Positions 7,251-7,780 of a stretch of DNA of 7,780 bases are shown in pieces. This DNA comes from Bacteroidota bacterium (GTDB taxonomy: Bacteria > Bacteroidota > Bacteroidia > Flavobacteriales_F > PHOS-HE28), in assembly GCA_963169595.1 (NCBI GenBank), contig CAUJFM010000159.1, positions 1 to 7,780 on the forward strand. The letters are read 5' to 3'. Below the pieces are notes generated by a model. It worked only from the letters and a program-made list of their open reading frames with translations. It was not told the origin of the DNA and searched no databases. Position 1 is the first letter of the stretch. Each line of letters starts with the position of its first letter. The translations under genes were made by a program, and so were the position numbers.

Positions 7251-7473
7251 CCAACCGGTATGGGTTGGATGGGGTTCCGCGTGAGGGGCAGCAGCGGCAG
7301 CCGACCGCTGGACCTGCGTTGGTGCGGCCCGTGCGAGGAGGCTGCGACGCAGGAGCAGACCCCGGAGCCGGGGCCGCACCCGCAGGGACGAGGGCGCTAC
7401 AGCGAATGACCCGACCCGGCCGATCCGGAGCGAAGGCCTTGCGCAGCGAAGGGATGGGCCGGGGCACGCCCCG
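7251..7473. repeat. GC-rich, highly structured intergenic element (possible multi-copy repeat or ncRNA)
   Basis: No gene is supported here. The element is built from nested inverted repeats: CCAACC 7251-7256 with GGTTGG 7263-7268; CAGCGG 7292-7297 with CCGCTG 7305-7310; a long interrupted stem pairing 7313-7318 and 7321-7330 with 7371-7386 (16 bp, two-base TT bulge); CCCCG/CGGGG inside it (7360-7364, 7369-7373); 7415-7421 plus 7423-7426 with 7452-7455 plus 7457-7463 (one G-G mismatch); and CGGGG/CCCCG at 7460-7464 and 7469-7473, which overlaps and competes with the previous stem. Read on the minus strand, the landmarks GGGGCGTGCCCC, GGGTCGGGTC, CGCTGTAGC and CCCCTCACGC occur in that order. 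I recall a similar order of landmarks in an intergenic element scattered through Bacteroidota genomes, without being able to name or verify it. Orientation is probably minus. It could be a mobile repeat, a processed RNA, or a DNA-structure element. Confidence 0.5.
7313..7386. repeat. Long interrupted inverted repeat (16-bp stem with 2-base bulge)
   Basis: CCTGCG (7313-7318) pairs with CGCAGG (7381-7386), and GGTGCGGCCC (7321-7330) pairs with GGGCCGCACC (7371-7380). Only TT at 7319-7320 is unpaired on one side. The 40 bases enclosed contain two small hairpins, CTG/CAG around 7342-7352 and CCCCG/CGGGG at 7360-7373, so the whole could fold as a branched junction. It lacks a following T run on either strand, so it does not look like a simple intrinsic terminator. 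Confidence 0.7.
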
Positions 7474-7550
7474 ATACAAACATTCCCCACTTTCCTGTAA
7501 CGCCCTCTCCTGTGCAGGGCCCTTGCTTTGCATCATCAAACGGACGCACC

Positions 7551-7780
7551 ATGAGAACTTTCCTCACCACCATTGCCGCTCTGCTCCTGGGCGCATTGAC
7601 CAGCAGCACGGCGCAGGTACGCCACGCCAGCACCATCACCGTTCGTGTGGACGGCGACTGCCCCATGTGCGAGAAGACCATCGAGAAGGCCGCCTTCGTG
7701 AAGGGCGAGGCCAGCGCCGACTGGGACGTGGACGCGAAGACAGCGACCATCACCATCGACAGCACGCGCACCACCGTGGA
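7551..7780 (+). CDS. Secreted heavy-metal-associated (CxxC) domain protein, 3' end cut by the window edge
   Basis: The ATG opens a frame that runs off the window, with 76 complete codons visible. Residues 1-21 form a standard signal peptide: R2, a hydrophobic core FLTTIAALLLGAL, and a likely cut after TSSTA before Q22. From residue 28 an HMA-like ferredoxin fold begins: strand ITVRV, loop DGDCPMC with C37 and C40, helix EKTIEKAAFVKG, then strands ASADWDVDAKTATITID. This is the MerP/CopZ-type metal-binding pattern, in which the two cysteines bind copper, mercury or a similar soft metal. Export points to a periplasmic metal-binding or transfer role. Such small secreted CxxC proteins are common in Bacteroidota. 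The start is chosen because the signal peptide begins there; no Shine-Dalgarno sequence is visible. It is divergent from the TAC operon and separated by about 420 bp, so no functional link is implied. The metal cannot be told from sequence. Confidence 0.85.
   Translation, partial: MRTFLTTIAALLLGALTSSTAQVRHASTITVRVDGDCPMCEKTIEKAAFVKGEASADWDVDAKTATITIDSTRTTV

Noticed and set aside
7460..7480. CGGGG/CCCCG hairpin as a terminator
   Set aside because: It is followed by GATACAAA on the plus strand and has no T run; it is better explained as part of the structured element.
7502..7520. GCCCT/AGGGC hairpin in the leader of the metal-binding protein gene as a riboswitch or attenuator
   Set aside because: Five base pairs with a nine-base loop is too weak to claim regulation.
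7066..7539. Minus-strand frames across the intergenic region (7066-7539, 7230-7490, 7397-7774)
   Set aside because: They run through the inverted-repeat element and into genes on both sides, and their products are Arg/Pro/Ala-rich with no family pattern.
1..7780. CRISPR arrays, tRNA or rRNA genes, transposases
   Set aside because: No regularly spaced repeats, no cloverleaf or rRNA sequence, and no transposase motifs seen on either strand.

Overview
The window suggests a GC-rich member of the Bacteroidota, possibly a Flavobacteriales-like lineage. The clues are the style of the secreted CxxC metal-binding protein at the right edge, weak or absent Shine-Dalgarno sequences, and an intergenic element at about 7251-7473 that resembles a multi-copy element I recall from Bacteroidota genomes. 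This assignment is an inference and has not been tested by any search.

The left 4.7 kb (2-4708, + strand) is one very large gene, cut at its 5' end by the window edge. It encodes a three-part DNA-processing enzyme: a DnaQ-like exonuclease remnant, a complete RecQ-type SF2 helicase, and a complete UvrD/Rep-type SF1 helicase. It ends 13 bp from the 3' end of a converging gene.

The middle (4722-7130, - strand) is a compact four-gene operon. Read 5' to 3' on the minus strand, the order is a HigB/RelE-type toxin (7130-6723), an Xre-type HTH antitoxin with an aromatic-rich C-terminal tail (6733-6278), a SecB-like chaperone (6281-5781), and a coiled-coil protein with two membrane segments (5768-4722). 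The first three overlap by 11 and 4 nt, and the fourth starts 12 nt after the third. The first three genes match the order and design of toxin-antitoxin-chaperone (TAC) modules such as Mycobacterium tuberculosis HigB1-HigA1-Rv1957. In those, the SecB-like chaperone protects the antitoxin through its C-terminal chaperone-addiction tail, so loss of free chaperone releases the toxin. The fourth, membrane gene is not part of the standard module and is the most novel point in the window. A perfect 6+6 bp inverted repeat (7139-7154) lies 8 nt before the toxin start and is the likely autoregulatory operator. The operon has visibly lower GC than the helicase gene (hand counts on single 60-base lines: 48-53% against 65%), which fits an acquired accessory cassette.

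The right part (7131-7550) has no gene that I can support. It holds the operon's upstream region and then a very GC-rich, highly self-complementary element with a 16-bp interrupted stem. The window closes with the start of a + strand gene (7551 to beyond 7780) for a secreted heavy-metal-associated (CxxC) domain protein.
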